A stretch of 35,737 nt of DNA. Origin: Deltaproteobacteria bacterium (GTDB taxonomy: Bacteria > Desulfobacterota > Syntrophia > Syntrophales > UBA2210). The DNA is taken from positions 1-35,737 of the forward strand of contig JAGYOR010000004.1 of the NCBI GenBank assembly GCA_018399535.1, given 5' to 3'. The notes beneath the pieces were generated by a model. The model had not been told where the DNA came from. It searched no databases and saw only the letters and a program-made list of their open reading frames with translations. The position numbers were made by a program, and so were the translations under genes. Below are positions 1 to 9,517 of the stretch, piece by piece (position 1 is the stretch's first letter; each line of letters starts with the position of its first letter).

Positions 1-1
1 G

Positions 2-499
2 CCATTCGACACGGGCAAGAGGCGCCATACGTCTTTTGCCTCGGTTTTCATTTACCCGGAGGTCGAAGACGACGTGGACGTGGTTATCGAAGAAAATGAT
101 CTCAGGATAGACACCTACCGTTCAAGCGGTGCCGGCGGACAGCACGTGAACAAGACCGATTCGGCGGTACGGATCACCCACCTTCCCACGGGCATCGTGG
201 TTCAGTGTCAGAATGAACGCTCGCAGCACAAGAACAAGTCGACCGCCATGAAAATCCTCCGTTCCAGGATTTACGAGGTACGCCGCCTCGAACAGCTGGA
301 GAAAAGCGACGAGGTGAACAAGACCAAAAAAGACATCGCCTGGGGAAGCCAGATCCGGTCATACGTGCTGCATCCCTACCAAATGGTGAAAGACCATAGG
401 ACCAACAGGGAAACGGGGAACATCGAGCGGGTGCTCGACGGAGACATTGACGAGTTCATCGAGGCGTATCTGGTTCAGGAGTCGATCCTGGCGCCGTGA
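2..499 (+). CDS. prfB: Peptide chain release factor 2, C-terminal part (5' truncated by window edge)
   Basis: Open frame from base 2 reads [24 protein letters not shown]...[41 protein letters not shown]. It carries the GGQ motif, and 'PF' at the edge fits the RF2 SPF tripeptide. Confidence 0.95.
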   Translation, partial: PFDTGKRRHTSFASVFIYPEVEDDVDVVIEENDLRIDTYRSSGAGGQHVNKTDSAVRITHLPTGIVVQCQNERSQHKNKSTAMKILRSRIYEVRRLEQLEKSDEVNKTKKDIAWGSQIRSYVLHPYQMVKDHRTNRETGNIERVLDGDIDEFIEAYLVQESILAP

Positions 500-561
500 C
501 CGCTGGGTGGGGCGAAAAACGTCGCACAACTATTTAAGAGTATATTCGAGGGAATTTTATA

Positions 562-2646
562 GTGAAATGCAATGTAATGCCGAGAAAATCGTACGGAGTG
601 TGTAGTATTTTTCACGTGTTGTGGGTGATTTTCTTTCTCCTGTCGCCTGTGTTGACGTCGTGCACACTGCATCAGGGCGGTTACGCGCATCGAGAACCGG
701 TAACAATTCGCGGAGACGATCCGGCCCGGAGCGCCCCGAAAGAATCGTCGGAACAGGGAACGCCTGCAAACGTTCATGCGGGGGCGCGGCCGTGCGATAA
801 CGATGACCGGGAAGAAGAACTGTCAGCCGGCCGGTTTGCGAATGAGCCCGACTTCAGAGAAGAGAAAGCCTCGGAAGACGGTGAATGCCGTGACAAAGCG
901 GAACGGAAGGAAGCGGCCCAGGAAGCAATCGATGAAGCGCTTGTTCTTCTCAATCAGTCACGGGAATTCTGGGAACGGGGTGAACTCGACAGCGCGCTCG
1001 CGCTTCTCGATCAGGCATACGCGCTTACCCTCGACATAAACAACGATCCCAATATCACCTGGCAACGGGACGATCTCCGCTTTCTGATCGCAAAGCGTAT
1101 CATCGAGATATATGCCTCCAGAAGCACCGTGGCCGTGGGATCACAAAGCGAAATCCCTCTTTCCGACGTTCCCGAGGTGAACCGGGAGATCGAAAGATAT
1201 CAGAAACAGGAACGGGAGTTTTTCCTGCGATCGTATCGGCGTTCGGGCGCTTATCGGGACGTGATCGTAGAACGGCTTCGAGAAGCGGGGCTTCCGGAAG
1301 AATTGTCCTGGCTGCCTCTGGTGGAAAGCGGTTTTATCGTAAAGGCCTTTTCATCGGCCCGCGCCCTTGGATTGTGGCAATTTATACCATCGACGGGATA
1401 CAAATTCGGGCTGAAACGCGACCAGTACGTTGACGAACGTATGAATCCGGAACTATCAACCAATGCGGCAATTGCCTATCTTACCGAGCTGCACGGTATT
1501 TTCGGCGACTGGCAAACGGTTCTCGCCGCTTACAATTGCGGCGAGGGAAGGGTATTGCGGGTGATATCCGGCCAGCAAGTCAATTATCTGGATAATTTCT
1601 GGGATCTTTACCGGAAGCTGCCTCCGGAGACAAGGAGATACGTGCCTAAATTTCTGGCGGCGCTCCGGATTATTAAAGAGCCTGAAAAATATGGTTTCGA
1701 TCTCGCAAGCGAACCGATGGATGAACCGCTTGTCTACGAGACGGTCGCCATCGAGAAAAGCATGCGGCTGACCGATATAGCGAAACATCTCGATATGAAA
1801 GTCAGTGAACTTGAATCACTGAATGTTGAACTGCGCCTGAAGGTGACCCCCAACCGGCCGTATGAACTCAAGGTTCCTCCGGGAAAGGACGAAACACTGC
1901 TCGCAGTTCTGGACGACATTCCCGCCGCTCCCGCCGCTGCGGTCCAGGCGGGTTCCGTTGTACGTCACCGGGTACAGCGTGGTGAATCGCTGTCCACCAT
2001 CGCCTCACGTTACGGCAGTTCCGTCAGTCTTATCGCGCGAGCCAATAATATTGCCCGTCCCTATCTCATACGCGCGGGACAATGGTTGCATGTACCCGTG
2101 TCGGGAGCCGCTTCGGCTTCTCGGACCGTCTTGTCAAAACCGGCACGGCACCGGGTACAACGGGGCGAATCGTTGTCCACCATAGCCGTCCGTTACGGCA
2201 GTTCCGTGGGCGCCATCGCGCGGGCCAACAATATTTCACGTCCCTATCTCATATGCGCGGGGCAGGAGCTGACTATCCCGGCCGGAACCGGGGCGGCAGT
2301 CTCCGGAAGCACGAGGCTGGTTACATACAAAGTTAAGAAGGGTGATTCGCTGTTTCATCTCGCCCGCAGGTACAACACGACCGTCAGCCGGATCAGGACG
2401 GCGAACAACCTCGGGGGCAATCTTATTCGAGTCGGACAGGAACTTCTCATCCCCACGACGGCGACGGCTGAAAGCGACGACGGATCGGCGGGTGGTTCGC
2501 CGGAAACGTATGTGGTTCGAAGAGGCGACAGCCCCTACACCATAGCGAGACGATTCAACATAAGCCTGCATTCTCTTCTTCGAATCAACAGCTTGTCATC
2601 TGATGATGCTATTTATCCGGGCCAGACAATTATTCTGAAAGAATGA
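562..2646 (+). CDS. Membrane-bound lytic murein transglycosylase (MltD-like) lipoprotein with SLT domain and four C-terminal LysM repeats
   Basis: GTG start with upstream GAGGG; signal peptide with lipobox-like LTSC; SLT core ESGFIVKAFSSARALGLWQFIPSTGYKFGL...AAYNCGEGRV; four LysM units of the (V/K)xRGxSLxxIAxRYxxS type. Confidence 0.92.
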   Translation: MKCNVMPRKSYGVCSIFHVLWVIFFLLSPVLTSCTLHQGGYAHREPVTIRGDDPARSAPKESSEQGTPANVHAGARPCDNDDREEELSAGRFANEPDFREEKASEDGECRDKAERKEAAQEAIDEALVLLNQSREFWERGELDSALALLDQAYALTLDINNDPNITWQRDDLRFLIAKRIIEIYASRSTVAVGSQSEIPLSDVPEVNREIERYQKQEREFFLRSYRRSGAYRDVIVERLREAGLPEELSWLPLVESGFIVKAFSSARALGLWQFIPSTGYKFGLKRDQYVDERMNPELSTNAAIAYLTELHGIFGDWQTVLAAYNCGEGRVLRVISGQQVNYLDNFWDLYRKLPPETRRYVPKFLAALRIIKEPEKYGFDLASEPMDEPLVYETVAIEKSMRLTDIAKHLDMKVSELESLNVELRLKVTPNRPYELKVPPGKDETLLAVLDDIPAAPAAAVQAGSVVRHRVQRGESLSTIASRYGSSVSLIARANNIARPYLIRAGQWLHVPVSGAASASRTVLSKPARHRVQRGESLSTIAVRYGSSVGAIARANNISRPYLICAGQELTIPAGTGAAVSGSTRLVTYKVKKGDSLFHLARRYNTTVSRIRTANNLGGNLIRVGQELLIPTTATAESDDGSAGGSPETYVVRRGDSPYTIARRFNISLHSLLRINSLSSDDAIYPGQTIILKE
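1966..2275 (+). repeat. Two near-identical tandem LysM-coding units, period 183 bp
   Basis: caccgggtacagcgtggtgaatcgctgtccaccatcgcc... from 1966 recurs as caccgggtacaacggggcgaatcgttgtccaccatagcc... from 2149. Confidence 0.8.
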
Positions 2647-2672
2647 ACAACGGTTTTCACGGAACGGGACTG

Positions 2673-3140
2673 TCATTCCTGCGCGAGGTGATAATTTCTG
2701 AGCGCGAAGAAGAGTTCGTTTTCCTTTTGAAGCATACGGGTTGCTTCCTCCTGCGACGCTTCGTGATCATAGCCGAGCAGGTGTAACAGTCCATGGATGA
2801 CAAGATACAGAATCATGTCGGCCGCCGGAAGATCTCCCGCCCGGGCGTCTCTTGCGGCTGTCTCGGCGGATACGACAATGTCGCCGAGTACGTTGGGTGT
2901 TATACCCCCGAAATCACCTTCCAGCATTGAAAAGGAGATAACATTGGTGGGGCGGTCGCGTTGCAGGTAACGGTTATTCAGGGTCCTGATTTCGTCGTCG
3001 TCGACCAGTATGACCGAGACCTCGGTATCAGTGCACTCCAGAAGCTCCAGAAGGCGGGTGAGGAACTGTTTGATTTCCCGGGATTTTACGGGAATTTTTG
3101 ACTGCCGGTTTTCGACGGAGACTGCCGTTTTTCTGTTCAT
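2673..3140 (-). CDS. ybeY: Endoribonuclease YbeY / rRNA maturation factor
   Basis: Metal-binding HGLLHLLGYDH motif (HxxxHxxxxxH), plus RPTNVISF and LGDIVVS blocks. Confidence 0.93.
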   Translation of the reverse strand: MNRKTAVSVENRQSKIPVKSREIKQFLTRLLELLECTDTEVSVILVDDDEIRTLNNRYLQRDRPTNVISFSMLEGDFGGITPNVLGDIVVSAETAARDARAGDLPAADMILYLVIHGLLHLLGYDHEASQEEATRMLQKENELFFALRNYHLAQE

Positions 3141-5445
3141 TTGATGTTTCTTTCCCGTCTGTCTCGTAATATTCTATCCTGTGATGAAAAATACCATTGA
3201 GAATCCGTGCGAAACTTTCGGCGATCCTGTTCAGGTCGCTGAAGGTAAGATCGGATTCATCGAGCTGACCGTCGTCGACGGCCTCGCGAATCCTCGTGTC
3301 GATCAGTGCTTTTATGCGTGAAGGCGTGGGATTTTTCAGTATCCGCGACGATGCTTCCACGATGTCGGCCAGGAGCACCAGGGCGGCTTCTTTTGACTGG
3401 GGTTTTGGTCCGGGATAGCGGAAATCGCTTTCCAGGATAGGCGGCTGCGAGGGATCATGTTCCTTTTTGGCCTTTTCGTAGAAGAATATGGCCAACCGGG
3501 TGCCGTGGTGCTGCCGAATGATGTTGCATATTTCATCACCCAGTTTGATGGTGCCTGCTATATCGCAACCCTCTTTGACATGAGAAATGATGACGCGGGA
3601 ACTCATGGAAGGTTTCAGCTTGTCGTGCTTGTTTTCCCATGTCTGCTGGTTTTCAACGTAGTAGCTCGGTTTCTTCATCTTGCCGATGTCGTGATAATAG
3701 GCTCCCACCTTTGCCAGCAGTGAATTGGCTCCGATTTCTTCGGCGGCGGCCTCGACCATGGAGGCAACGATAATCGAATGATGGTATGTACCGGGCGCCT
3801 TGATAATCATTTCCTGGAATATGGATTGATTCAGGTTTGCCAGTTCCAGAAGTTTTATGTCCGTGGTGTAGCCGAAAAGATACTCGAAAAGCGGTACCGT
3901 ACCGGAAACAATGATGCCGGCCAGCAGTCCTCCCGACAGAGCCATGACGAGTTTCAGCGCCGTTTCTGCGGCAAGCAGCGTTCCGCCGAAAAGAACCAGT
4001 GCCAGTACCACTATGAGATTCAGGGCTCCCACGATCAGGCCTGTTTTAAAGAAGTCCGAACGCTTCCGGCAGTGAACGATAAAGTGCGAGGCAACAATTG
4101 ATCCGCTGAAGGCGTAAATAAAGATCGCGGCCTTGTCCTGGAAGAGAAAGGTCACGAGAAACGAGGTAAAGATCGAAAAGATGAGCCCCACGTCACGGCT
4201 GCCCAAAAGGACGGAAACGAGCATTGATCCGGTTGCGAATGGTATCGCGTAGACAAGGGGATTGCCGGGCGTCTGCAGTGAGGGCCATGCGGCTTCCGAA
4301 ATAAATACGCCCGCCTGCACCAGTACGATCTGCACGACGGCGACGAATGCCATGAAGACCAGGTTTTTGACGGTTCCCGGAATCGAATGTATGCGGTGAA
4401 CCGATATTCGATACAGGACAAGGGCGAGAATCGCAATAAGAAGGGCTGTTCCCATCAGCAGAGAGATCCCCTTGAGTGGGTGGGAGTTATGCCTGGCGGA
4501 AAGCATTTCCAGCTTTTTCCGGTCTTCCTCCGTGATCCGCTGGCCTTCCCTGACGATCATCTCGTTTTTCAGCACCTTGAAGAAAACAGGCTTGACATCA
4601 TCAACCATTCGTTGCCGGTTTCGTTCCGTCTGTACTTCGGAAAACACCAGGGTCGGGCGCAGGGCCCTCTCAGCAAGAGTCGCCGCGATGTTCAACAGGT
4701 CCAGTCCGAGCGGCTCTTTCATTGTTCCAACCGCGTTCCCGAGGAAACGACGTGCTTCCTTCACCGTCGCGATGGCATCCATGTCGAGAGAAACCGTTTC
4801 TTCCCCCGAACCTTCTTCGTGAATGAGAAAGGCGCCGGTGTCGTGAAGAACTGCCGCTGGGCGTTCGTCAATGACAAAAGGATTTTTATAGGCTTCAAGC
4901 AAAAGCCGCGTCGCCGCGTCGGCGACGGGACGAGCAAACCCGGCTTCGACGAGCAGGGTAAGTTCCTCGTCATTCAGTTCAATACCGGTTTTCGCTTCGA
5001 AAACGTTGCGAATTGTTTCGATTGCCTTTCGGCGTTCGCCGGTGTCCTGTTCATCATTAACGGGCATGTCCCGGCATATTTCTTCAGCAGCATGAAACGC
5101 TTCGATCATGTTGCGGGCGACCAGAACGGGAAGGCTTGCCGTGTATTCATAAACGGGGGGAGCCTCTTTCGACGCCTCATTTTTTTTCTGTTCGGTGGCG
5201 GCCGTGTCTTCCACCAGTAAATCACGGTCGGCCTTTATATCCTTGGAGGCAACCATGCCTACGGTGTAATCTGGTATTCCGGAGCCGGCCCGCGGGGACA
5301 CCAAAACCGCCAGAATAATCGAGGCGACAATGAGAATCAGCCACATCTGAAAGGTGGAATTGACGAGGAAGGTGGGCAGTCGGTCGGTAAAAGGAACCGT
5401 TTTTCCGTTCGTCTTTTTTTTGCTTATGTTGAACATGTGAGCCAT
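3028..5445 (-). CDS. 7TMR-HDED / HD-domain phosphohydrolase, PgpH/YqfF family (family includes c-di-AMP phosphodiesterases)
   Basis: N-terminal TM and extracellular region, multiple TM helices, HD motif GTYHHSIIVASMVEAAAEEIGANSLLAKVGAYYHDIGKMKKPSYYVENQ. Start placed at internal ATG 5445 (MAHMFNISKKK) after GGGAAAG rather than the upstream TTG at 5469. Confidence 0.9.
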   Translation of the reverse strand: MAHMFNISKKKTNGKTVPFTDRLPTFLVNSTFQMWLILIVASIILAVLVSPRAGSGIPDYTVGMVASKDIKADRDLLVEDTAATEQKKNEASKEAPPVYEYTASLPVLVARNMIEAFHAAEEICRDMPVNDEQDTGERRKAIETIRNVFEAKTGIELNDEELTLLVEAGFARPVADAATRLLLEAYKNPFVIDERPAAVLHDTGAFLIHEEGSGEETVSLDMDAIATVKEARRFLGNAVGTMKEPLGLDLLNIAATLAERALRPTLVFSEVQTERNRQRMVDDVKPVFFKVLKNEMIVREGQRITEEDRKKLEMLSARHNSHPLKGISLLMGTALLIAILALVLYRISVHRIHSIPGTVKNLVFMAFVAVVQIVLVQAGVFISEAAWPSLQTPGNPLVYAIPFATGSMLVSVLLGSRDVGLIFSIFTSFLVTFLFQDKAAIFIYAFSGSIVASHFIVHCRKRSDFFKTGLIVGALNLIVVLALVLFGGTLLAAETALKLVMALSGGLLAGIIVSGTVPLFEYLFGYTTDIKLLELANLNQSIFQEMIIKAPGTYHHSIIVASMVEAAAEEIGANSLLAKVGAYYHDIGKMKKPSYYVENQQTWENKHDKLKPSMSSRVIISHVKEGCDIAGTIKLGDEICNIIRQHHGTRLAIFFYEKAKKEHDPSQPPILESDFRYPGPKPQSKEAALVLLADIVEASSRILKNPTPSRIKALIDTRIREAVDDGQLDESDLTFSDLNRIAESFARILNGIFHHRIEYYETDGKETSNEQKNGSLRRKPAVKNSRKIPGNQTVPHPPSGASGVH

Positions 5446-5507
5446 GAGACAACTTTCCCGGGCCGGCAACGGCCAAGCGGCCGCGGCGGCTCGAAGCGAT
5501 AAATAAA

Positions 5508-6518
5508 TCAGACGCCTGCCCCGGATTTCCCGTCGAGATTATTATAGGCCTTGATTATTTCCTGGACCAGCGGGTGCCGGACGACATCGACATCTGAAAA
5601 ATAGATAAAATCGATGCCCCGTGTTTTCGCGAGAATCGATTCAGCGTGGATCAACCCGGATATTTTGCCGTCAGGAAGATCCGTCTGGGTTATGTCTCCT
5701 GTGATAACGGCCTTTGAATCGTAGCCCAGCCTGGTGAGAAACATTTTCATCTGTTCGGGTGTCGTGTTCTGCGCTTCGTCGAGTATAATGAATGAATCAT
5801 TCAGTGTTCGACCTCTCATGAACGCCAGGGGGGCGACCTCGATGATACCCTTTTCGATCATGGCCGTGACCCGGTCGAAATCAATCATGTCGTACAGGGC
5901 ATCATAAACCGGTCTCAGGTAAGGATTTACCTTTTCCGCCAGGTCGCCCGGCAGAAAACCCAGCTTTTCTCCGGCTTCCACGGCAGGCCTGGTAAGGACG
6001 ATCCGGTTGACTTTTTTCGAAAACAATTCGGAAACGGCCATGGCCATTGCAAGGTAGGTTTTCCCGGTTCCGGCCGGTCCTATTCCAAAAACAATGTCGC
6101 GTTTTCGAATGGCATCGAGGTACTGTTTCTGGGCGATGCTTTTCGGAGTTATTATCTTTTTTTTCGAAGAAATAAAAACAGTATCGAGAAAGATGCGCTC
6201 CAGATCGACACGTGCGTCACCTGACAAAATCCGGTGAGCGTAATCAATGTCTGCCGCGTAGACAGGGTATCCCTTTTCCACGATTCGGTAGAGCTGCTCC
6301 AGGAGGTTGCAGACGAAATCCACCGTCTCGCTGTTCCCCTTTACAGAAAGAACATTTCCCCGGATGTGTATGGAGACATTGGCAAGTTTTTCGAGCCGCT
6401 TTGCATTCCCGCTGTGTTCGCCGAGAAGCGACTGGGTCACGGTATTGTCGGGAAATTCAATTTTCCTGACCGTGGCGGCCTGTGAGATTTCAGTATTCAA
6501 AGCAACCCGCGTATGCAA
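5508..6518 (-). CDS. phoH: PhoH family ATPase
   Basis: Walker A GIGPAGTGKTYLAMAMAV; FIILDEAQNTTPEQMKMFLTRLG; TGDITQTDLP. Start codon appears to be TTG. Confidence 0.93.
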   Translation of the reverse strand: MHTRVALNTEISQAATVRKIEFPDNTVTQSLLGEHSGNAKRLEKLANVSIHIRGNVLSVKGNSETVDFVCNLLEQLYRIVEKGYPVYAADIDYAHRILSGDARVDLERIFLDTVFISSKKKIITPKSIAQKQYLDAIRKRDIVFGIGPAGTGKTYLAMAMAVSELFSKKVNRIVLTRPAVEAGEKLGFLPGDLAEKVNPYLRPVYDALYDMIDFDRVTAMIEKGIIEVAPLAFMRGRTLNDSFIILDEAQNTTPEQMKMFLTRLGYDSKAVITGDITQTDLPDGKISGLIHAESILAKTRGIDFIYFSDVDVVRHPLVQEIIKAYNNLDGKSGAGV

Positions 6519-6587
6519 CTTTCCGGTTCCGATACCATTGCGCTTCGAAAGTGTTTTTTTAACGCGCTTTTTTCCTATACCGCAACT

Positions 6588-6602
6588 CCCGGCAGAACCG
6601 GG
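6588..6602 (-). other. Small inverted repeat (CCCGG-TTCTG-CCGGG) in the predicted 5' leader of phoH
   Basis: Directly visible 5-bp GC stem with 5-nt loop, between the candidate promoter and the phoH start. Confidence 0.4.
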
Positions 6603-6632
6603 ACAGACCTGGAACCTGTAAAAAGCGGAGAG

Positions 6633-6661
6633 ATGCTAGCACTTTGAATTGTCTATTGCAA
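6633..6661 (-). promoter_or_regulatory. Candidate sigma70 promoter for phoH-pgpH-ybeY
   Basis: Minus strand TTGCAA-N17-TAGCAT, with TGC directly before the -10 (extended -10 like). Confidence 0.5.
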
Positions 6662-6678
6662 ACCTTTTTGGGTGCTTA

Positions 6679-7929
6679 TTAGTTCTTGAAATCATTAAGA
6701 AATAATCGAGCGAACACCTTCGCGTTGCCGACCATCGTGTCGATTTCACAGTATTCATCCGGCTGATGCGCCATGCGGTTGAGTTTCGACCAGGCTGCAA
6801 CGGGAAGACCCTTCTCGCGAAGGTAGGCGGCGACGGTTCCTCCGCCGATGCCGACGGGTACAGGCCTCACCCCGTAAACACGTGCCACCGCTTCCGTCAG
6901 CATGGTCACGACCGGTGCGTCTGCCGGGGTGGGCGGCGGCGCCTGTGTTTTCTGCTGTGGTTCAACCTGGATGGCAACGTTCCATTGCTTTTCGATCCTG
7001 CGAGTGATTTCTGAAATTTTCTTCATAACCTCGTCAAGATCATGGACGGGAAGAATCCGGCAGTCCAGGTGGAAGACGTCGTCCCCCGGAATGGTGTTTA
7101 TGTTGGGAACGTTCGCTTCTTTTTTCGTCGGTTCGAAGGTGCTCTCGGGCGGATCGTACAGTTGGTCGCGTTCCGGGAAGAGTTCGTGGAGGCTGTCCAG
7201 CGCCGTCACCAGGTGAGATGCAGCCCTGAACGCGTTATTTCCCATGGAGGGAACACTGGCGTGGCACTGCTTGCCAATGGTCCTGAAGCGAAGCCAGAAT
7301 ATGCTCTTCTCGGCTATTTCTATGCCGTCTCCCCGATCATTGCCGAAATCGGGGACCACGATGTAATCATCGGGTTTAAACAGGGGAGGTTGTTGCTCGA
7401 GCAGGTGGCGAAGTCCCTTAACGCTCGCTGTTTCTTCGTCGGCGACGAAGGCCAGGGCAACCGTCGCAGCGGGCGTAATGCCGTTCTGAATAAGGCTTCT
7501 GGCCGCCATGATCGACGATACAAGGTCCTGCTGGTTATCCTCGGTTCCCCGGCCGTAGACCCTGTCGTCTGTGACGACAAGGTCATAGGGATCATGTGAC
7601 CAGAGAGAACGTTCACCCGGAGGAACCACGTCGAGATGTGTGATGATCCACACGGTTTTGTCAGTGTCGGTTCCGGGAATAGTCGTGATAATGTTGGGAC
7701 GGGTTCCCGTCGACGTTCGTTCATCGGGAGCGTCGAATCGGCGCATATTCGTAAATCCCCATGAACGGAGCACATTTTCAAGCGCCCGCGCTTTTTCCTC
7801 TTCGCCGTCGCCCCCGCTTTCCGGCGCAAGAGCCGGAATGGCCGTCAGAATTCTCTGAAGCTCCACCGTGTCGTCCCGGTACGAATCAATGGTGCGTGAG
7901 AGTTGTTCAAATTTTTCATCGTCGATCAT
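6679..7929 (-). CDS. M20 family metallopeptidase (ArgE/DapE/CPG2-like)
   Basis: THLDVVPPGE, VYGRGTEDNQQ, FVADEETAS and C-terminal GIGGGTVAAYLREKGLPVAAW blocks typical of M20. Confidence 0.88.
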   Translation of the reverse strand: MIDDEKFEQLSRTIDSYRDDTVELQRILTAIPALAPESGGDGEEEKARALENVLRSWGFTNMRRFDAPDERTSTGTRPNIITTIPGTDTDKTVWIITHLDVVPPGERSLWSHDPYDLVVTDDRVYGRGTEDNQQDLVSSIMAARSLIQNGITPAATVALAFVADEETASVKGLRHLLEQQPPLFKPDDYIVVPDFGNDRGDGIEIAEKSIFWLRFRTIGKQCHASVPSMGNNAFRAASHLVTALDSLHELFPERDQLYDPPESTFEPTKKEANVPNINTIPGDDVFHLDCRILPVHDLDEVMKKISEITRRIEKQWNVAIQVEPQQKTQAPPPTPADAPVVTMLTEAVARVYGVRPVPVGIGGGTVAAYLREKGLPVAAWSKLNRMAHQPDEYCEIDTMVGNAKVFARLFLNDFKN

Positions 7930-8017
7930 GATATAAAACTCCGCCTTTCAATGTCGTTTTATTTTTTCTGCCGGTCGTGACGGGTTCTATCCGTGAGGAA
8001 CAATTTTTCCGCCGCTT

Positions 8018-9517
8018 TTATTCCGTTACAGGCTTCCGTGCATCCTCCAGCAAGTCGCTGCGTATTTCAACGAGAGTTCCCTTAGCGGCGAGTTGTTCCA
8101 TGAAAGAATCCGGATTTCCAAGCACAAGGAGAACGCTTCTGTTGCTTCCCAGGTACGCGTCGGCGCTGCGGCGTACGTCTTCGGCATCCACGGCGGCGAT
8201 TCTGTCGGTGTAGGTTTGAAGAAAATTATCGGGAAGCCCCCGGAACGCGTTCATCATTTGTTTTCTGGTAATTATGGATGCCGATGTAAATGAAAAGACA
8301 TGGCTGTTGATAAGTGATTTTCGCGATCGATCGAGCGTTTGCGCATCCACCGCGTTCCGGGCCAGGTCATCCAGTATGGCGTTTGCAAGGTCCACGACGT
8401 TTGCGGTTGATTCGGACCTCGTCATGGCATAGACGGCGACCACGCCGAAATCGCTTTTCGGTTCGTAAATGGAACCCGCGCTGTAGGCAAGACCTCTCCT
8501 GGTCCTGATTTCAGTCATCATGCGCGACTGGAAACCGCCTCCACCGGCGATGTCGTTAAGCACTTCCATGGCGTAAAAATCGGGATCATTTTCCCCGGGG
8601 ACCAGGTATCCGGCAACGATCACCGATTGAGGAAGATCTTTCGGCAGGTAGTAAATCGGGGCTGACTCCCTGGGGTCAGGCGGTTCGGGAAGCGGTTCGG
8701 ATTCTTCAAGGGAACGTGAACCGAACAGGTCGTTTAATTTTGTCCTGATCTCACGTAATGAAACGTCTCCGGAAACAGCCGCCATTGCCGGACCTGATTG
8801 AATGAAGTTTTTGTGAAAGGTTCTGCAATGGTCCCGTGTGATGGCCCGCACGGAATCGATCGAGGGCGATCGGCCCCACCGTTCGTCGTCATAGAGAAGA
8901 CGTGATAATTCGCGGAAGGCGAGCCGTTGCGGGTTGTCCGGAATACGCCTGAGATCCTCGACGGTGACGTTTACAGCATTTACCAGGCGTTGTTCGCTGA
9001 ATCGGGGATGGTGCAGGATGTCGCTGAAAATTTCAAGCGCGCGGTCAAAGGTATCGGCCGTCGCGTCGAGAGACAGCACCATGGTTTTCTTGCCGACTGA
9101 CACGGAAATATCGGCTGCCAGAAAATCAAGTTCATCGTCCACCTCGTCGGGAGTCATACGGATTGTACCACCCCTGATCATTGATTTTCCCGTCATGGCC
9201 GCCAGTCCCTCCAGTCCCGGGGGATCGAAAACGGAACCGGCGCGCATGGCCAGCGACAGGCTGACCAGCGGAAGTTCCCTGTCTTCCATGAAGAAAAGAA
9301 CCATTCCGTTGTCGAGAACGACGCGCTCCGGCGCCGGCGGGTCGAAATCAAGTGGTTCAACGGCTATAGCATCCGGATCGGGCAGGATCGGCCCGACGGT
9401 TACGCGGTCTTCCGGAACAGGGCGTCGCGGGCCGTCGTACGGGCCGAATATAGAGGAGCAACCGGCAACCGACAGAAAAAAACAGGAAACGAGCAGGACG
9501 CAATATACCTTCTTCAT
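8018..9517 (-). CDS. M16 family peptidase-like subunit lacking HxxEH (predicted non-catalytic partner), lipoprotein
   Basis: N-terminal signal peptide with SVAGC lipobox; M16 fold blocks; zinc motif replaced (GLAAMTGKSM); C-terminal FQSRMMTEIRTRRGLAYS block. Confidence 0.88.
   Translation of the reverse strand: MKKVYCVLLVSCFFLSVAGCSSIFGPYDGPRRPVPEDRVTVGPILPDPDAIAVEPLDFDPPAPERVVLDNGMVLFFMEDRELPLVSLSLAMRAGSVFDPPGLEGLAAMTGKSMIRGGTIRMTPDEVDDELDFLAADISVSVGKKTMVLSLDATADTFDRALEIFSDILHHPRFSEQRLVNAVNVTVEDLRRIPDNPQRLAFRELSRLLYDDERWGRSPSIDSVRAITRDHCRTFHKNFIQSGPAMAAVSGDVSLREIRTKLNDLFGSRSLEESEPLPEPPDPRESAPIYYLPKDLPQSVIVAGYLVPGENDPDFYAMEVLNDIAGGGGFQSRMMTEIRTRRGLAYSAGSIYEPKSDFGVVAVYAMTRSESTANVVDLANAILDDLARNAVDAQTLDRSRKSLINSHVFSFTSASIITRKQMMNAFRGLPDNFLQTYTDRIAAVDAEDVRRSADAYLGSNRSVLLVLGNPDSFMEQLAAKGTLVEIRSDLLEDARKPVTE

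Noticed and set aside
4387-5220. 277-aa plus-strand ORF antisense to the HD phosphohydrolase
   Set aside because: Shadow ORF opposite a well supported gene; no recognisable family.
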